This document shows, piece after piece, positions 1 to 9,319 of a stretch of 64,000 nucleotides of DNA. The DNA is from Pseudomonas luteola NBRC 103146 (GTDB lineage Bacteria > Pseudomonadota > Gammaproteobacteria > Pseudomonadales > Pseudomonadaceae): the NCBI RefSeq assembly GCF_002091675.1, contig NZ_BDAE01000019.1, positions 1 to 64,000 of the forward strand. Direction: 5' to 3'. The notes beneath the pieces are model-generated. The model had not been told where the DNA came from. It worked only from the letters and a program-made list of their open reading frames with translations, and did no database searches. Numbering within the stretch: position 1 is the stretch's first letter; each line of letters opens with the position of its first letter. The position numbers and the translations under genes are program-made.

Positions 1-15
1 TATCGACGTTCGTCC

Positions 16-45
16 AGAGAAGGCCCTTCGGGGCCTTTTCTGCTT
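16..45 (+). terminator. Intrinsic terminator upstream of the S10 operon
   Basis: An 11-bp hairpin (arms 16-26 and 31-41, one G-U pair) closes on a TTCG tetraloop. It is followed by a weak T-rich stretch. It most likely ends the transcription unit lying before the window, possibly tuf by comparison with other pseudomonads; that gene is not visible here. Confidence 0.75.
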
Positions 46-54
46 TGTCTATTA

Positions 55-83
55 TTGACACCCCTCTGGCGTCTCTATAGAAT
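55..83 (+). promoter_or_regulatory. Sigma-70 promoter of the S10 operon
   Basis: TTGACA at 55-60 and TAGAAT at 78-83 are separated by 17 bp, a near-consensus sigma-70 promoter. It lies just after the terminator and 60 bp before the rpsJ start, so it is the natural start of the ribosomal superoperon. The same -10 hexamer recurs before rpsH. Confidence 0.8.
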
Positions 84-142
84 TGCGCCTCCTTTTATCG
101 GGCATATTCTGCCTGAGGGGAAAGCTTGGAGTCTGAGGTCAA

Positions 143-454
143 ATGCAAAACCAACAAATCCGTATTCGGTTGAAGGCTTTTGATCATCGCCTGATTGATC
201 AGTCCACCCAGGAAATCGTGGAAACCGCGAAACGTACTGGTGCTCAGGTGCGTGGTCCGATTCCTCTGCCTACCCGCAAGGAACGTTACACAGTGCTGAT
301 TTCTCCGCACGTCAACAAGGATGCACGTGACCAGTACGAGATTCGTACTCACAAGCGTGTGCTGGATATCGTCCAGCCAACGGATAAAACCGTTGATGCG
401 CTGATGAAGCTCGACCTTGCTGCTGGTGTAGAAGTACAAATCAGCCTCGGCTAA
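143..454 (+). CDS. rpsJ: 30S ribosomal protein S10
   Basis: S10 is a component of the 30S head and, as NusE, also takes part in transcription antitermination. The 103-residue product has the usual family length and is recognisable throughout (start [26 protein letters not shown] in the middle). The ATG is preceded by GAGG at 135-138. It is the first gene of the operon, directly downstream of a strong promoter. An 8-bp hairpin overlaps its stop codon. Confidence 0.97.
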   Translation: MQNQQIRIRLKAFDHRLIDQSTQEIVETAKRTGAQVRGPIPLPTRKERYTVLISPHVNKDARDQYEIRTHKRVLDIVQPTDKTVDALMKLDLAAGVEVQISLG

Positions 455-470
455 AACCTTGGGGTTTTAG
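451..470 (+). other. Hairpin overlapping the rpsJ stop codon
   Basis: CTAAAACC (451-458) pairs perfectly with GGTTTTAG (463-470) around a TTGG loop. The TAA stop lies inside the 5' arm. There is no T-tract, so it does not look like a terminator. It could affect mRNA processing or coupling in the 83-nt rpsJ-rplC gap. Confidence 0.45.
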
Positions 471-537
471 TCGTGTAACGCTCTGAAATGGGCGGCCATA
501 GCGGGTGAAAGCCCCGTACACTCAAGAGGTTTATACA

Positions 538-1173
538 ATGACTATTGGTGTAGTCGGTCGTAAGTGCGGCATGACCCGCGTTTTCACCGAGGAAGGTGTT
601 TCCGTTCCGGTTACAGTCATCGAGATTGAGCCGAACCGTGTAACACAGATGAAAGTAGAAGAGACTGATGGCTATCGTGCTGTTCAAGTGACAGTGGGTG
701 AGCGTCGTGCTTCTCGTGTTAGCAAGGCTCAGGCAGGTCACTTTGCCAAAGCGAGCGTTGCTGCTGGTCGTAGCGTTCTGGAGTTTCGTCTTGAAGAAGG
801 CGAGTACAACGCTGGTGATCAGATCACGGTTGATATTTTCCAAGCTGGACAGCTGGTCGATGTGACTGGTCAGTCCAAAGGTAAAGGCTATGCCGGTACC
901 ATTAAGCGTTGGAACTTCCGTGGCCAAGATAATACTCACGGTAACTCCGTTTCTCACCGCGCACCTGGCTCTATCGGCCAGTGCCAGACTCCTGGTCGAG
1001 TGTTCAAGGGCAAGAAGATGTCCGGTCACCTGGGTGCTGAGCGTGTAACTGTGCAGTCCCTTGAAATTGTCCGTGTTGATGCTGAGCGCAACCTGCTTCT
1101 GGTCAAGGGTGCCATTCCTGGCGCGCCTGGCGGTGATGTGGTTGTTCGTCCTGCAGCCAAGGCTCGCGGTTAA
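538..1173 (+). CDS. rplC: 50S ribosomal protein L3
   Basis: L3 is an early-assembly 50S protein whose extended loop reaches the peptidyl transferase centre. The chosen ATG gives [16 protein letters not shown], the standard L3 start, with AGAGG about 10 nt upstream. An in-frame upstream extension from 505 is not family-like. The product is 211 residues, with the conserved basic loop [22 protein letters not shown]. It is followed after 14 nt by rplD. Confidence 0.96.
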   Translation: MTIGVVGRKCGMTRVFTEEGVSVPVTVIEIEPNRVTQMKVEETDGYRAVQVTVGERRASRVSKAQAGHFAKASVAAGRSVLEFRLEEGEYNAGDQITVDIFQAGQLVDVTGQSKGKGYAGTIKRWNFRGQDNTHGNSVSHRAPGSIGQCQTPGRVFKGKKMSGHLGAERVTVQSLEIVRVDAERNLLLVKGAIPGAPGGDVVVRPAAKARG

Positions 1174-1187
1174 GAGGGGAACGGAAC

Positions 1188-1790
1188 ATGCAACTAAATG
1201 TAAATGGCTCGCAGGCTATTGAAGTCTCTGAGCGCGCCTTTGGTGGCGAATTCAACGAGACGCTGGTCCATCAGGCAGTAGTCGCCTACATGGCTGGCGG
1301 TCGTCAGGGTACTCGCGCTCAAAAGACTCGCTCCGAAGTATCTGGCGGCGGCAAAAAGCCCTGGCGTCAAAAGGGTAGCGGTCGTGCCCGTGCAGGTACT
1401 ATTCGTAGCCCTATCTGGCGTGGCGGTGGTACCACTTTTGCTGCTAAGCCGCAGAACCATGAGCAGAAGCTCAACAAGAAGATGTATCGCGCTGCGCTGC
1501 GCTCTATTCTGGCGGAGCTGGTACGTCTGGATCGTCTGGTCGTAGTGGACGAGTTTTCTATCGATGCCCCTAAGACTAAAGGGTTGGTAAACAAGCTTGA
1601 CGGCCTTGGCCTGAAAGATGTCCTGATTGTGACTGATAACGTCGATCAGAACCTTTACTTGGCTGCCCGCAACCTGCCTTTCGTTGACGTTCGTGATGTA
1701 CAGGGTTCTGACCCTGTTAGCCTGATCGCTTACGACAAGGTTTTGGTCACAGTGTCTGCCGTGAAGAAATTCGAGGAGCTGCTGGGATGA
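1188..1790 (+). CDS. rplD: 50S ribosomal protein L4
   Basis: L4 lines the upper exit tunnel. In enteric bacteria it represses its own S10 operon, but I see no clear copy of the E. coli S10 leader here. The 200-residue product has the tunnel-loop sequence around [18 protein letters not shown]. Its stop overlaps the rplW start (ATGA, 1787-1790), which implies translational coupling. Confidence 0.96.
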   Translation: MQLNVNGSQAIEVSERAFGGEFNETLVHQAVVAYMAGGRQGTRAQKTRSEVSGGGKKPWRQKGSGRARAGTIRSPIWRGGGTTFAAKPQNHEQKLNKKMYRAALRSILAELVRLDRLVVVDEFSIDAPKTKGLVNKLDGLGLKDVLIVTDNVDQNLYLAARNLPFVDVRDVQGSDPVSLIAYDKVLVTVSAVKKFEELLG

Positions 1791-2086
1791 ACCAGGAACG
1801 TGTATTCAAGGTACTGCTTGGTCCGCACATCTCCGAGAAGGCAACTGTGCTAGCGGAAAACCAAAAGCAGTTTATTTTTAAGGTTGCTACTGATGCAACC
1901 AAGCTGGAAATCAAGAAGGCGGTCGAGCAGTTGTTCGACGTTAAAGTGCGCAGTGTTAGCACCCTGAATGTAAAGGGTAAGACTAAGCGTACCGCACGTG
2001 GTCTGGGCAAGCGTAACGATTGGAAGAAGGCATATATTGCTCTCCAGCCGGGCCAAGACCTCGATTTCTCCAGCAATGCTGAGTAA
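1787..2086 (+). CDS. rplW: 50S ribosomal protein L23
   Basis: L23 sits at the exit of the peptide tunnel and docks trigger factor and SRP. The product is 99 residues, normal for the family, with the conserved basic stretch [20 protein letters not shown] near residues 65-85. It starts on the ATGA overlap with rplD and ends 13 nt before rplB. Confidence 0.96.
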   Translation: MNQERVFKVLLGPHISEKATVLAENQKQFIFKVATDATKLEIKKAVEQLFDVKVRSVSTLNVKGKTKRTARGLGKRNDWKKAYIALQPGQDLDFSSNAE

Positions 2087-2099
2087 GTAAGGGGGCATC

Positions 2100-2921
2100 A
2101 TGGCAATCGTAAAATGCAAGCCGACCTCCGCTGGCCGCCGTTTCGTGGTCAAGGTTGTCAATGCTGATCTGCACAAGGGCGCCCCGTATGCTCCTCTTCT
2201 GGAGAAGCAGGGTAAGTCCGGTGGCCGTAATAACAACGGTCGTATCACCACTCGTCACAAGGGTGGTGGTCATAAGCAGCACTATCGTCTGGTTGATTTC
2301 CGTCGCGATAAGGATGGTATCCCGGCTGTTGTTGAGCGCGTTGAGTACGATCCAAACCGTACTGCTCACATCGCGCTGCTGAAGTATGCTGATGGCGAAC
2401 GTCGTTACATCATCGCTCCGAAAGGTGTGACAGCAGGTGATCAGCTGATCTCTGGTGCTGGTGCTCCAATCAAAGCAGGTAACAGCTTGCCTCTGCGCAA
2501 TATCCCGGTAGGTAGTACTGTTCACGGTATTGAGCTCAAGCCAGGCAAAGGCGCACAGATCGCCCGCTCAGCTGGTGCTTCCGCCCAGCTAGTTGCCCGT
2601 GAAGGCGCTTATGTAACGCTGCGTCTACGCTCCGGCGAGATGCGCAAGGTTCTAAGTGAATGTCGCGCAACGTTGGGTGAAGTATCCAATACCGAGCACA
2701 GTCTGCGTTCCCTGGGTAAAGCAGGTGCTAAGCGCTGGCGTGGTATTCGTCCAACCGTCCGCGGTGTGGCGATGAACCCTGTTGATCACCCGCATGGTGG
2801 TGGTGAGGGTCGTACCTCCGGTGGCCGTCATCCGGTGTCTCCATGGGGCTTCCCGACCAAGGGCGCGAAGACCCGTGCGAACAAGCGCACTGACAAGATG
2901 ATCGTCCGTCGCCGCAAGTAA
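2100..2921 (+). CDS. rplB: 50S ribosomal protein L2
   Basis: L2 is required for subunit joining and peptidyl transferase activity. The 273-residue product carries the universally conserved C-terminal segment [13 protein letters not shown], which contains the essential histidine. AAGGGGG lies just upstream of the ATG. It ends in the usual lysine-rich tail before rpsS. Confidence 0.97.
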   Translation: MAIVKCKPTSAGRRFVVKVVNADLHKGAPYAPLLEKQGKSGGRNNNGRITTRHKGGGHKQHYRLVDFRRDKDGIPAVVERVEYDPNRTAHIALLKYADGERRYIIAPKGVTAGDQLISGAGAPIKAGNSLPLRNIPVGSTVHGIELKPGKGAQIARSAGASAQLVAREGAYVTLRLRSGEMRKVLSECRATLGEVSNTEHSLRSLGKAGAKRWRGIRPTVRGVAMNPVDHPHGGGEGRTSGGRHPVSPWGFPTKGAKTRANKRTDKMIVRRRK

Positions 2922-2939
2922 CGAATTGAGGATACGACT

Positions 2940-3215
2940 GTGCCACGTTCTCTTAAGAAAGGTCCTTTTATCGATCTTCACCTACTGAAGAAGATCGAAG
3001 TTGCGGTAGAGAAGAACGATCGTAAGCCAATTAAGACTTGGTCGCGTCGTTCGATGATTCTTCCGCAGATGGTCGGCCTGACCATCGCTGTACACAACGG
3101 CCGTCAGCATGTCCCGGTGCTAGTCAACGAAGACATGGTTGGTCATAAACTCGGCGAGTTCGCTGCTACCCGCACTTATCGCGGTCATGCGGCTGACAAG
3201 AAAGCCAAGCGTTAA
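2940..3215 (+). CDS. rpsS: 30S ribosomal protein S19 (GTG start)
   Basis: S19 is a 30S head protein that contacts the A-site finger. The start is GTG, giving [15 protein letters not shown] after the initiator, the standard S19 N-terminus, with GAGG upstream. No in-frame ATG would give a complete protein. The 91-residue length is typical. Confidence 0.95.
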   Translation: MPRSLKKGPFIDLHLLKKIEVAVEKNDRKPIKTWSRRSMILPQMVGLTIAVHNGRQHVPVLVNEDMVGHKLGEFAATRTYRGHAADKKAKR

Positions 3216-3228
3216 GGGGTAAGGAAAG

Positions 3229-3561
3229 ATGGAAGTAGCCGCTAAGCTGTCGGGCGCTCGAATCTCCGCCCAGAAAGCCCGCTTGGTCGCCGACCAGATT
3301 CGCGGGAAGAAGGTGGGCGAGGCGCTCAACCTCCTGGCTTTCAGCAGTAAGAAAGCTGCCGAGATCATGAAAAAAGTGTTGGAGTCGGCTGTTGCCAATG
3401 CCGAGCACAACGAAGGCGCAGACGTGGATGACCTAAAAGTCTCCACGGTTTTCGTCAACGAAGGGCGTTCGCTGAAGCGCATCATGCCGCGCGCCAAAGG
3501 TCGTGCTGATCGCATCGTGAAGCGGTCTTGCCATATCACGGTCAAGGTTGCGGACAAGTAA
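3229..3561 (+). CDS. rplV: 50S ribosomal protein L22
   Basis: L22 contributes a beta-hairpin to the exit-tunnel constriction. The 110-residue product begins [20 protein letters not shown] and contains the hairpin sequence [15 protein letters not shown] near residues 88-102. AGGA precedes the ATG closely. It lies 13 nt after rpsS. Confidence 0.96.
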
Positions 3562-3574
3562 CGGAGTCGATCAG

Positions 3575-4261
3575 ATGGGTCAGAAAGTACATCCCAATGG
3601 CATTCGCCTGGGCATCGTCAAGGAGCATACTTCCGTTTGGTATGCAGATAAACGCACTTACGCTGATTATCTGCTCTCCGACCTGAAGGTTCGTGAGTAC
3701 CTCCAAGACAAACTAAAAAGCGCGTCCGTAAGCCGTATCGATATTCATCGTCCGGCGCAAACTGCACGCATTACCATCCACACTGCTCGTCCCGGTATCG
3801 TTATCGGCAAGAAGGGTGAGGATGTAGAAAAGCTGCGTCAGGACCTGACCAAGCAAATGGGTGTGCCTGTGCACATCAACATCGAAGAGATCCGTAAGCC
3901 GGAACTCGACGGTGCGCTGGTTGCGCAAAGCGTGGCTCAGCAGCTCGAGCGTCGCGTTATGTTCCGTCGTGCAATGAAGCGCGCGGTGCAGAGTGCGATG
4001 CGTCTAGGTGCCAAAGGCATCAAGATTCAGGTGAGTGGTCGTCTTGGCGGGGCAGAAATTGCTCGTACCGAGTGGTATCGCGAAGGTCGTGTGCCGCTGC
4101 ACACACTGCGTGCCGATATTGACTACGCAACTGCGGAAGCGCACACCACTTATGGTGTGATCGGTGTGAAGGTTTGGATCTTCAAGGGCGAGGTCATTGG
4201 TGGCCGCCAGGAAGAGCTTAAGCCTGTAGCTCCTGCTCCGCGTAAAAAAGCTGCTAAGTAA
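3575..4261 (+). CDS. rpsC: 30S ribosomal protein S3
   Basis: S3 is a 30S head protein with a KH domain, lining the mRNA entry channel. The ATG at 3575 gives [18 protein letters not shown], the family N-terminus. A longer frame beginning inside rplV lacks similarity. The product is 228 residues with the KH signature [13 protein letters not shown] near residue 70. A GGAG site lies at the right distance. Confidence 0.96.
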   Translation: MGQKVHPNGIRLGIVKEHTSVWYADKRTYADYLLSDLKVREYLQDKLKSASVSRIDIHRPAQTARITIHTARPGIVIGKKGEDVEKLRQDLTKQMGVPVHINIEEIRKPELDGALVAQSVAQQLERRVMFRRAMKRAVQSAMRLGAKGIKIQVSGRLGGAEIARTEWYREGRVPLHTLRADIDYATAEAHTTYGVIGVKVWIFKGEVIGGRQEELKPVAPAPRKKAAK

Positions 4262-4273
4262 GGAGTACGCATC

Positions 4274-4687
4274 ATGCTGCAACCTAAGCGTACAAAATTC
4301 CGCAAGCAGATGACTGGTCACAACCGTGGCTTGGCTCATCGCGGTAGTAAAGTAAGCTTTGGCGAATATGCGCTGAAAGCTGTTGGCCGTGGCCGTCTTA
4401 CTGCTCGCCAGATCGAAGCAGCTCGTCGTGCCTTGACTCGTCACGTTAAGCGTGGCGGTAAAATCTGGATCCGTGTGTTCCCGGACAAGCCTGTTACCAA
4501 GAAGCCCCTTGAAGTGCGTATGGGTAAAGGTAAGGGTAGTGTTGAGTACTGGGTAGCCCAGATCCAGCCGGGCAAGGTCCTCTACGAGATCGAGGGTGTT
4601 TCTGAGGTTCTGGCTCGTGAAGCTTTTGCGCTCGCGGCTGCCAAGCTTCCCGTTGAAACCTCCTTTGTTAAGCGGACGGTGATGTAA
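4274..4687 (+). CDS. rplP: 50S ribosomal protein L16
   Basis: L16 organises the A-site region of the 50S. The product is 137 residues with the conserved start [15 protein letters not shown] and an [12 protein letters not shown] motif. It overlaps the next gene by one base (TAATG at 4685-4689), which couples its translation to rpmC. Confidence 0.97.
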   Translation: MLQPKRTKFRKQMTGHNRGLAHRGSKVSFGEYALKAVGRGRLTARQIEAARRALTRHVKRGGKIWIRVFPDKPVTKKPLEVRMGKGKGSVEYWVAQIQPGKVLYEIEGVSEVLAREAFALAAAKLPVETSFVKRTVM

Positions 4688-4878
4688 TGAAAGCGCAAGA
4701 ATTACGTGAGAAATCCGTCGAGGAGCTGAACGAGCAGCTCCTTAGCCTGCTGCGTGACCAGTTTAATCTGCGTATGCAGAAGGCAACTGGCCAATTGGGG
4801 CAGTCTCACATGCTCTCGCAAGTGAAGCGCGACATTGCTCGTGTCAAGACTGTGCTGAACCAGCAAGCAGGTAAGTGA
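4687..4878 (+). CDS. rpmC: 50S ribosomal protein L29
   Basis: L29 is a small two-helix protein next to L23 at the tunnel exit. The 63-residue product begins [18 protein letters not shown] and has the family motif [12 protein letters not shown]. Its start overlaps the rplP stop and its stop sits two bases before rpsQ, so translation is tightly coupled. Confidence 0.96.
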   Translation: MKAQELREKSVEELNEQLLSLLRDQFNLRMQKATGQLGQSHMLSQVKRDIARVKTVLNQQAGK

Positions 4879-4880
4879 TC

Positions 4881-5147
4881 ATGGCTGAAGCTGAAAAGAC
4901 CGTCCGTACACTGACCGGCCGAGTGGTCAGTGATAAAATGGACAAAACCATCACTGTATTGATCGAGCGTCGCGTTAAGCACCCGATCTACGGTAAATAC
5001 GTCAAGCGTTCCACTAAGCTGCACGCCCACGACGAAAACAATCAGTGCCGCGCTGGTGACCTGGTCACCATTCGTGAAACCCGCCCTCTGGCAAAGACCA
5101 AGGCGTGGACGCTGGTTGATGTCGTTGAGCGCGCCGTACAAGTGTAA
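4881..5147 (+). CDS. rpsQ: 30S ribosomal protein S17
   Basis: S17 is a primary 16S rRNA-binding protein with an OB fold. The ATG at 4881 gives [23 protein letters not shown] and an 88-residue protein. An in-frame GTG six bases earlier overlaps the rpmC stop and is less likely. It lies only 12 nt before rplN, so there is no room for a separate spc promoter here. Confidence 0.95.
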   Translation: MAEAEKTVRTLTGRVVSDKMDKTITVLIERRVKHPIYGKYVKRSTKLHAHDENNQCRAGDLVTIRETRPLAKTKAWTLVDVVERAVQV

Positions 5148-5159
5148 GGGTGAAGAGCC

Positions 5160-5528
5160 ATGATTCAGACTCAATCCATGCTCGATGTGGCCGATAACAG
5201 CGGCGCTCGTCGTGTTATGTGCATCAAGGTGCTGGGTGGTTCGCATCGCCGCTACGCAGGTATTGGCGACATCATCAAGGTCACCGTAAAAGAAGCCATT
5301 CCTCGTGGAAAGGTGAAGAAGGGCCAGGTGATGACGGCTGTTGTGGTACGTACTAAGCACGGTGTGCGTCGTACTGACGGCTCCATCATTCGCTTCGACG
5401 GTAACGCGGCTGTTCTGTTGAACAACAAGCAGGAGCCTATCGGTACCCGTATCTTTGGGCCGGTGACGCGTGAACTTCGCTCTGAGAAGTTCATGAAGAT
5501 CGTCTCCCTTGCCCCCGAAGTGCTGTAA
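5160..5528 (+). CDS. rplN: 50S ribosomal protein L14
   Basis: L14 forms part of the subunit interface and the translational GTPase contact area. The 122-residue product begins [21 protein letters not shown], which is diagnostic. In E. coli this gene starts the spc operon. Here it simply continues from rpsQ, and the real transcription break comes later, after rpsN. Confidence 0.97.
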   Translation: MIQTQSMLDVADNSGARRVMCIKVLGGSHRRYAGIGDIIKVTVKEAIPRGKVKKGQVMTAVVVRTKHGVRRTDGSIIRFDGNAAVLLNNKQEPIGTRIFGPVTRELRSEKFMKIVSLAPEVL

Positions 5529-5540
5529 GGAGTAGCCGTC

Positions 5541-5855
5541 ATGCAAAAGATTCGTCGTGACGATGAAGTAATCGTCATCGCAGGCAAGGACAAGGGCAAG
5601 CGCGGTAAGGTGCTCAAGGTTCTAGCTGATGACCGTTTGGTTGTTGGTGGTGTTAACCTTGTCAAGCGTCACACCAAGCCTAACCCCATGCTGGGCGCGC
5701 AAGGTGGCATTGTTGAGAAGGAAGCTCCTCTGCATGTCTCCAACGTTGCTATCTTCAACCCTGAAACTAACAAGGCTGACCGCGTAGGTTTCAAGGTAGA
5801 GGACGGTAAAAAAATTCGTATCTTTAAGTCGAACCAGAAAGCGGTTCAGGCTTAA
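5541..5855 (+). CDS. rplX: 50S ribosomal protein L24
   Basis: L24 is an assembly initiator that binds the 5' end of 23S rRNA. The 104-residue product has the KOW motif near its N-terminus ([21 protein letters not shown]). AAGGAG precedes the ATG. It is followed after 19 nt by rplE. Confidence 0.96.
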   Translation: MQKIRRDDEVIVIAGKDKGKRGKVLKVLADDRLVVGGVNLVKRHTKPNPMLGAQGGIVEKEAPLHVSNVAIFNPETNKADRVGFKVEDGKKIRIFKSNQKAVQA

Positions 5856-5874
5856 GGTTGCTAGGTAGATCACC

Positions 5875-6414
5875 ATGGCACGATTGAAAGAAGTTTATCG
5901 GAAGGACATCGCGCCCAAGCTGAAAGAACAGCTTCAGCTGGCTAACGTGATGGAAGTTCCGCGTATCACTAAAATCACTCTGAATATGGGTGTTGGTGAG
6001 GCGGTAGGCGATAAGAAGATTATCGACAATGCGCTGGCTGACCTTGAGAAAATTGCTGGTCAGAAGCCGGTTGTAACTTATGCGCGTAAGTCGATCGCTG
6101 GTTTTAAGATCCGTGATGGTTGGCCGATTGGCGTCAAGGTAACTCTGCGTAGCGATCGCATGTACGAGTTCCTGGATCGTCTGCTGGCTATCTCTTTGCC
6201 GCGCGTTCGTGACTTCCGTGGTCTGAATGCCAAGTCCTTTGATGGTCGCGGTAACTACAGCATGGGTGTTAAAGAGCAAATCATCTTCCCGGAAATCGAT
6301 TACGATAAAATCGATGCGCTCCGCGGTATGGATATTACTCTGACTACAACTGCTCGTACGGATGAGGAAGGTCGTGCACTGCTTCGTGCATTTAACTTCC
6401 CGTTCCGTAACTGA
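5875..6414 (+). CDS. rplE: 50S ribosomal protein L5
   Basis: L5 binds 5S rRNA and forms the B1b bridge with S13. The product is 179 residues with the family motifs [14 protein letters not shown] and [17 protein letters not shown], and it ends in FNFPFRN. It is followed after 12 nt by rpsN. Confidence 0.97.
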   Translation: MARLKEVYRKDIAPKLKEQLQLANVMEVPRITKITLNMGVGEAVGDKKIIDNALADLEKIAGQKPVVTYARKSIAGFKIRDGWPIGVKVTLRSDRMYEFLDRLLAISLPRVRDFRGLNAKSFDGRGNYSMGVKEQIIFPEIDYDKIDALRGMDITLTTTARTDEEGRALLRAFNFPFRN

Positions 6415-6426
6415 TAGGAGCTACGT

Positions 6427-6732
6427 ATGGCTAAGCAAAGCATGAAGAACCGTGAGCTGAAGCGTCAGCAAACGGTTGCTAAGTTTGCAGCTAAGCGCGC
6501 TGAGTTAAAGGCAGCTATTGCCAATCCCAACACTTCTCCGGAAGATCGTTGGGCTGCACAGGTTGCACTTCAAAAGCAGCCTCGCGACGCTAGCGCCAGT
6601 CGTCTGCGTAATCGCTGCCGTTTGACTGGTCGTCCGCACGGTGTATACCGTAAGTTCGGTCTGTCGCGTATTATGTTGCGCGAAGCTGCAATGCGTGGTG
6701 ATGTTCCTGGTCTGGTTAAAGCCAGCTGGTAA
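6427..6732 (+). CDS. rpsN: 30S ribosomal protein S14, zinc-free form
   Basis: S14 is a 30S head protein. The 101-residue product lacks the two CxxC pairs of the short zinc-binding form, so it is the long C-minus type normal in gammaproteobacteria. The C-terminal motif [19 protein letters not shown] is clear. An intrinsic terminator follows 28 nt after the stop, so this gene ends the first transcription block. Confidence 0.97.
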   Translation: MAKQSMKNRELKRQQTVAKFAAKRAELKAAIANPNTSPEDRWAAQVALQKQPRDASASRLRNRCRLTGRPHGVYRKFGLSRIMLREAAMRGDVPGLVKASW

Positions 6733-6760
6733 TTTCATAGCAATTTGCAGTAAGTATGCG

Positions 6761-6793
6761 AATCAAGCCCCTTTTGGGGCTTGATTCGTTTTT
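6761..6793 (+). terminator. Intrinsic terminator between rpsN and rpsH
   Basis: A perfect 11-bp hairpin (6761-6771 with 6776-6786, TTTT loop) is followed by CG and five T residues. It splits what is a continuous spc operon in enteric bacteria. The last six bases of the 3' arm also read TTGATT and can serve as a -35 box for rpsH. Confidence 0.85.
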
Positions 6794-6809
6794 GTATGCC
6801 TACTAGAAT
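6781..6809 (+). promoter_or_regulatory. Candidate promoter for rpsH-rpmJ, nested in the terminator
   Basis: TTGATT at 6781-6786 and TAGAAT at 6804-6809 are 17 bp apart, and the -10 is identical to that of the rpsJ promoter. The -35 is the end of the terminator 3' arm. The promoter would restart transcription for rpsH and the seven genes after it, with a leader of about 75-80 nt. Confidence 0.6.
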
Positions 6810-6893
6810 ATCCGGCTCGCCCGAGTCGGCATGTTTTCGGCTGGGCAGTTTCAGAGCTATAGGCTCATTTATGCATTTAGGAGCTACAAGCCC

Positions 6894-7286
6894 ATGAGTA
6901 TGCAGGACCCGTTAGCAGATATGCTAACTCGTATCCGTAATGCCCAGATGGCTGAAAAGTCCGTCGTAAGCATGCCTTCCTCCAAGCTGAAGGTGGCGGT
7001 AGCTAAAGTCCTTAAGGACGAAGGTTACATCGCGGGTTTTCAGGTCAGCACGGAAGTTAAGCCGCTGCTGTCCATCGAGCTGAAGTACTTCGAAGGTAAG
7101 CCTGTAATCGAAGAGCTTAAGCGTTCTAGCCGTCCTGGCCTTCGCCAGTACAAATCTGTTGACCAGTTGCCGAAAGTGCGCGGCGGTTTGGGTGTATCGA
7201 TCGTGTCCACCAACAAGGGTGTGATGACTGATCGTGCAGCCCGTGCTGCTGGTGTTGGCGGCGAAGTGCTCTGCACTGTTTTCTAA
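6894..7286 (+). CDS. rpsH: 30S ribosomal protein S8
   Basis: S8 is a central-domain 16S rRNA binder and, in E. coli, the repressor of the spc operon. The ATG at 6894 gives [18 protein letters not shown] and a 130-residue product. The longer frame from 6831 is only leader sequence. TTAGGAG precedes the start. As first gene after an internal promoter, its leader could hold an autoregulatory site, but I cannot identify one with certainty. Confidence 0.96.
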   Translation: MSMQDPLADMLTRIRNAQMAEKSVVSMPSSKLKVAVAKVLKDEGYIAGFQVSTEVKPLLSIELKYFEGKPVIEELKRSSRPGLRQYKSVDQLPKVRGGLGVSIVSTNKGVMTDRAARAAGVGGEVLCTVF

Positions 7287-7297
7287 GGGGAAGAAGC

Positions 7298-7831
7298 ATG
7301 TCTCGCGTTGCTAAAAACCCCGTTAAGCTTCCTGCCGGTGTTGAAATTAACCTGGCTGGTCAACAGCTTTCTATTAAGGGTTCCAAAGGCTCTCTTGAGC
7401 TTAAGGTTCATCCTTCTGTTGAAGTCTCTCAAGAGTCCGGTGAGCTTCGTTTCGCCGCTCGTAATGGTGATCAGCAGACTCGTGCCATGGCTGGTACTAC
7501 CCGTGCGCTGGTCAACAATATGGTCATTGGCGTGAGCCAAGGCTTTGAGCGCAAGCTTCAGCTGGTTGGTGTTGGTTATAAAGCTCAGGCCAAGGGCCAG
7601 GTTCTTTCGCTTTCCCTGGGTTTCTCTCATCCGGTCGACTATGAATTGCCGCAAGGCATTACTGCTGAGACCCCGAGCCAGACTGATATCCTGATTAAGG
7701 GTATTGATAAGCAGCTCGTTGGACAGGTGGCAGCAGAGATTCGTGATTTCCGTCCGCCAGAGCCCTATAAGGGCAAAGGTGTACGTTATTCCGATGAAGT
7801 CGTTCGCCGTAAAGAAGCCAAGAAAAAGTAG
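7298..7831 (+). CDS. rplF: 50S ribosomal protein L6
   Basis: L6 lies near the GTPase-associated region. The 177-residue product has two repeated domains and the C-terminal motif [15 protein letters not shown], typical of L6. AGGGG precedes the ATG. It is separated by 10 nt from rplR. Confidence 0.97.
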   Translation: MSRVAKNPVKLPAGVEINLAGQQLSIKGSKGSLELKVHPSVEVSQESGELRFAARNGDQQTRAMAGTTRALVNNMVIGVSQGFERKLQLVGVGYKAQAKGQVLSLSLGFSHPVDYELPQGITAETPSQTDILIKGIDKQLVGQVAAEIRDFRPPEPYKGKGVRYSDEVVRRKEAKKK

Positions 7832-7841
7832 GGCATAGCAA

Positions 7842-8192
7842 ATGAGCGTAAAGAAAGAAACTCGACTGCGTCGCGCTCGCAAGGCACGCCTGAGAATGCG
7901 CGAGCTGGAAACTGTACGCCTGTGCGTCTACCGTTCCTCTCAGCACATCTATGCCCAGGTCATCGCGGCCGACGGCAGCAAGGTTCTGGCCAGTGCGTCT
8001 ACGCTGGACAAAGACCTGCGCGAAGGCGCAACCAGCAACATCGAAGCGGCGCAAAAGGTCGGCAAGCTGGTAGCAGAGCGTGCCAAAGCGGCTGGCGTTA
8101 CTCAAGTAGCGTTTGATCGTTCTGGCTTCAAGTATCATGGTCGCGTTAAGGCGCTGGCCGATGCCGCTCGTGAAGGCGGGCTGGAGTTCTAA
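7842..8192 (+). CDS. rplR: 50S ribosomal protein L18
   Basis: L18 carries 5S rRNA onto the 50S together with L5. The product is 116 residues, with the basic N-terminus [18 protein letters not shown] and the C-terminal [20 protein letters not shown] block. It ends three bases before rpsE. Confidence 0.97.
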   Translation: MSVKKETRLRRARKARLRMRELETVRLCVYRSSQHIYAQVIAADGSKVLASASTLDKDLREGATSNIEAAQKVGKLVAERAKAAGVTQVAFDRSGFKYHGRVKALADAAREGGLEF

Positions 8193-8195
8193 GTC

Positions 8196-8696
8196 ATGGC
8201 AAACAACGATCAAAAGCGCGACGAAGGTTACATCGAGAAGCTCGTTCAAGTTAACCGTGTTGCTAAAACCGTTAAAGGTGGCCGTATCTTCGCTTTCACT
8301 GCACTAACCGTGGTGGGTGATGGTAAGGGTCGTGTTGGTTTTGGCCGTGGTAAGGCGCGCGAAGTTCCTGCAGCTATTCAAAAGGCTATGGAAGCTGCGC
8401 GCCGTAACATGATTCAGGTTGATCTGAACGGCAACACACTTCAATACCCAGTGAAGTCTGCTCATGGCGCATCCAAAGTTTTCATGCAGCCTGCTTCTGA
8501 AGGTACGGGTATCATTGCCGGCGGTGCCATGCGTGCCGTTCTAGAGGTGGCTGGCGTTCAGAACGTTCTGGCTAAGTGCTATGGCTCCACTAATCCAGTA
8601 AACGTTGTCTATGCAACGTTTGAGGGTTTGAAGCACATGCAGTCGCCTGAGTCGGTCGCGGCCAAGCGTGGCAAGAGCGTCGAGGAGATTCTCTGA
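8196..8696 (+). CDS. rpsE: 30S ribosomal protein S5
   Basis: S5 contributes to decoding accuracy and the mRNA entry helicase. The 166-residue product shows the dsRBD-like N-terminal domain ([20 protein letters not shown]) and the C-terminal S5 domain ([19 protein letters not shown]). It is two bases from rpmD. Confidence 0.97.
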   Translation: MANNDQKRDEGYIEKLVQVNRVAKTVKGGRIFAFTALTVVGDGKGRVGFGRGKAREVPAAIQKAMEAARRNMIQVDLNGNTLQYPVKSAHGASKVFMQPASEGTGIIAGGAMRAVLEVAGVQNVLAKCYGSTNPVNVVYATFEGLKHMQSPESVAAKRGKSVEEIL

Positions 8697-8698
8697 TC

Positions 8699-8881
8699 AT
8701 GGCTACTTCAACTGTTAAAGTTACGCTGATCAAAAGCGTGAATGGCCGTTTGGCTAATCACAAAGCCTGCGTCAAGGGTCTCGGCCTGCGTCGCATCGGT
8801 CATACCGTTGAAGTTCTGGATACTCCAGAAAACCGCGGCATGATTAATAAGGCTTACTATTTACTGCGTGTGGAGGGTTAA
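8699..8881 (+). CDS. rpmD: 50S ribosomal protein L30
   Basis: L30 is a small 50S protein. The 60-residue product reads [20 protein letters not shown] near the start and ends [15 protein letters not shown], as in other pseudomonads. It is closely packed between rpsE (2-nt gap) and rplO (3-nt gap). Confidence 0.96.
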   Translation: MATSTVKVTLIKSVNGRLANHKACVKGLGLRRIGHTVEVLDTPENRGMINKAYYLLRVEG

Positions 8882-8884
8882 GTT

Positions 8885-9319
8885 ATGAAACTTAACGATC
8901 TACGTTCCGCTCCTGGTGCACGTCGTGAAAAGCTGCGTCCAGGTCGTGGTATCGGTAGCGGTCTTGGTAAGACTGGCGGCCGTGGCCACAAGGGTGCTAC
9001 TTCCCGTTCCGGCGGTAAGGTTGCTCCTGGTTTCGAGGGTGGTCAACAGCCCCTTCACCGTCGTCTGCCGAAGTTTGGTTTCGTATCGCTGAAAGCCCTT
9101 GATCGCGCTGAGGTTCGTACTTCAGAGCTGGCAAAGGTAGAAGGCGGCGTGATCACTTTGCAAGCGCTGAAAGATGCCAATGTTATCAATCGTAGCGTTG
9201 TGCGCGTTAAGGTCGTTCTCTCTGGCGAAATCGGTCACGCTATTACCTTGAAGGGCATTCCTGCCACTAAGGGCGCTCGCGCGGCTATCGAAGCAGCTGG
9301 CGGTAAGATCGAGGAATAA
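8885..9319 (+). CDS. rplO: 50S ribosomal protein L15
   Basis: L15 is a late-assembly 50S protein with a glycine- and arginine-rich N-terminal tail. The product is 144 residues with the motif [18 protein letters not shown] near residues 20-37. Its TAA is immediately followed by the secY ATG, suggesting coupling of ribosomal protein and translocon synthesis. Confidence 0.97.
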   Translation: MKLNDLRSAPGARREKLRPGRGIGSGLGKTGGRGHKGATSRSGGKVAPGFEGGQQPLHRRLPKFGFVSLKALDRAEVRTSELAKVEGGVITLQALKDANVINRSVVRVKVVLSGEIGHAITLKGIPATKGARAAIEAAGGKIEE

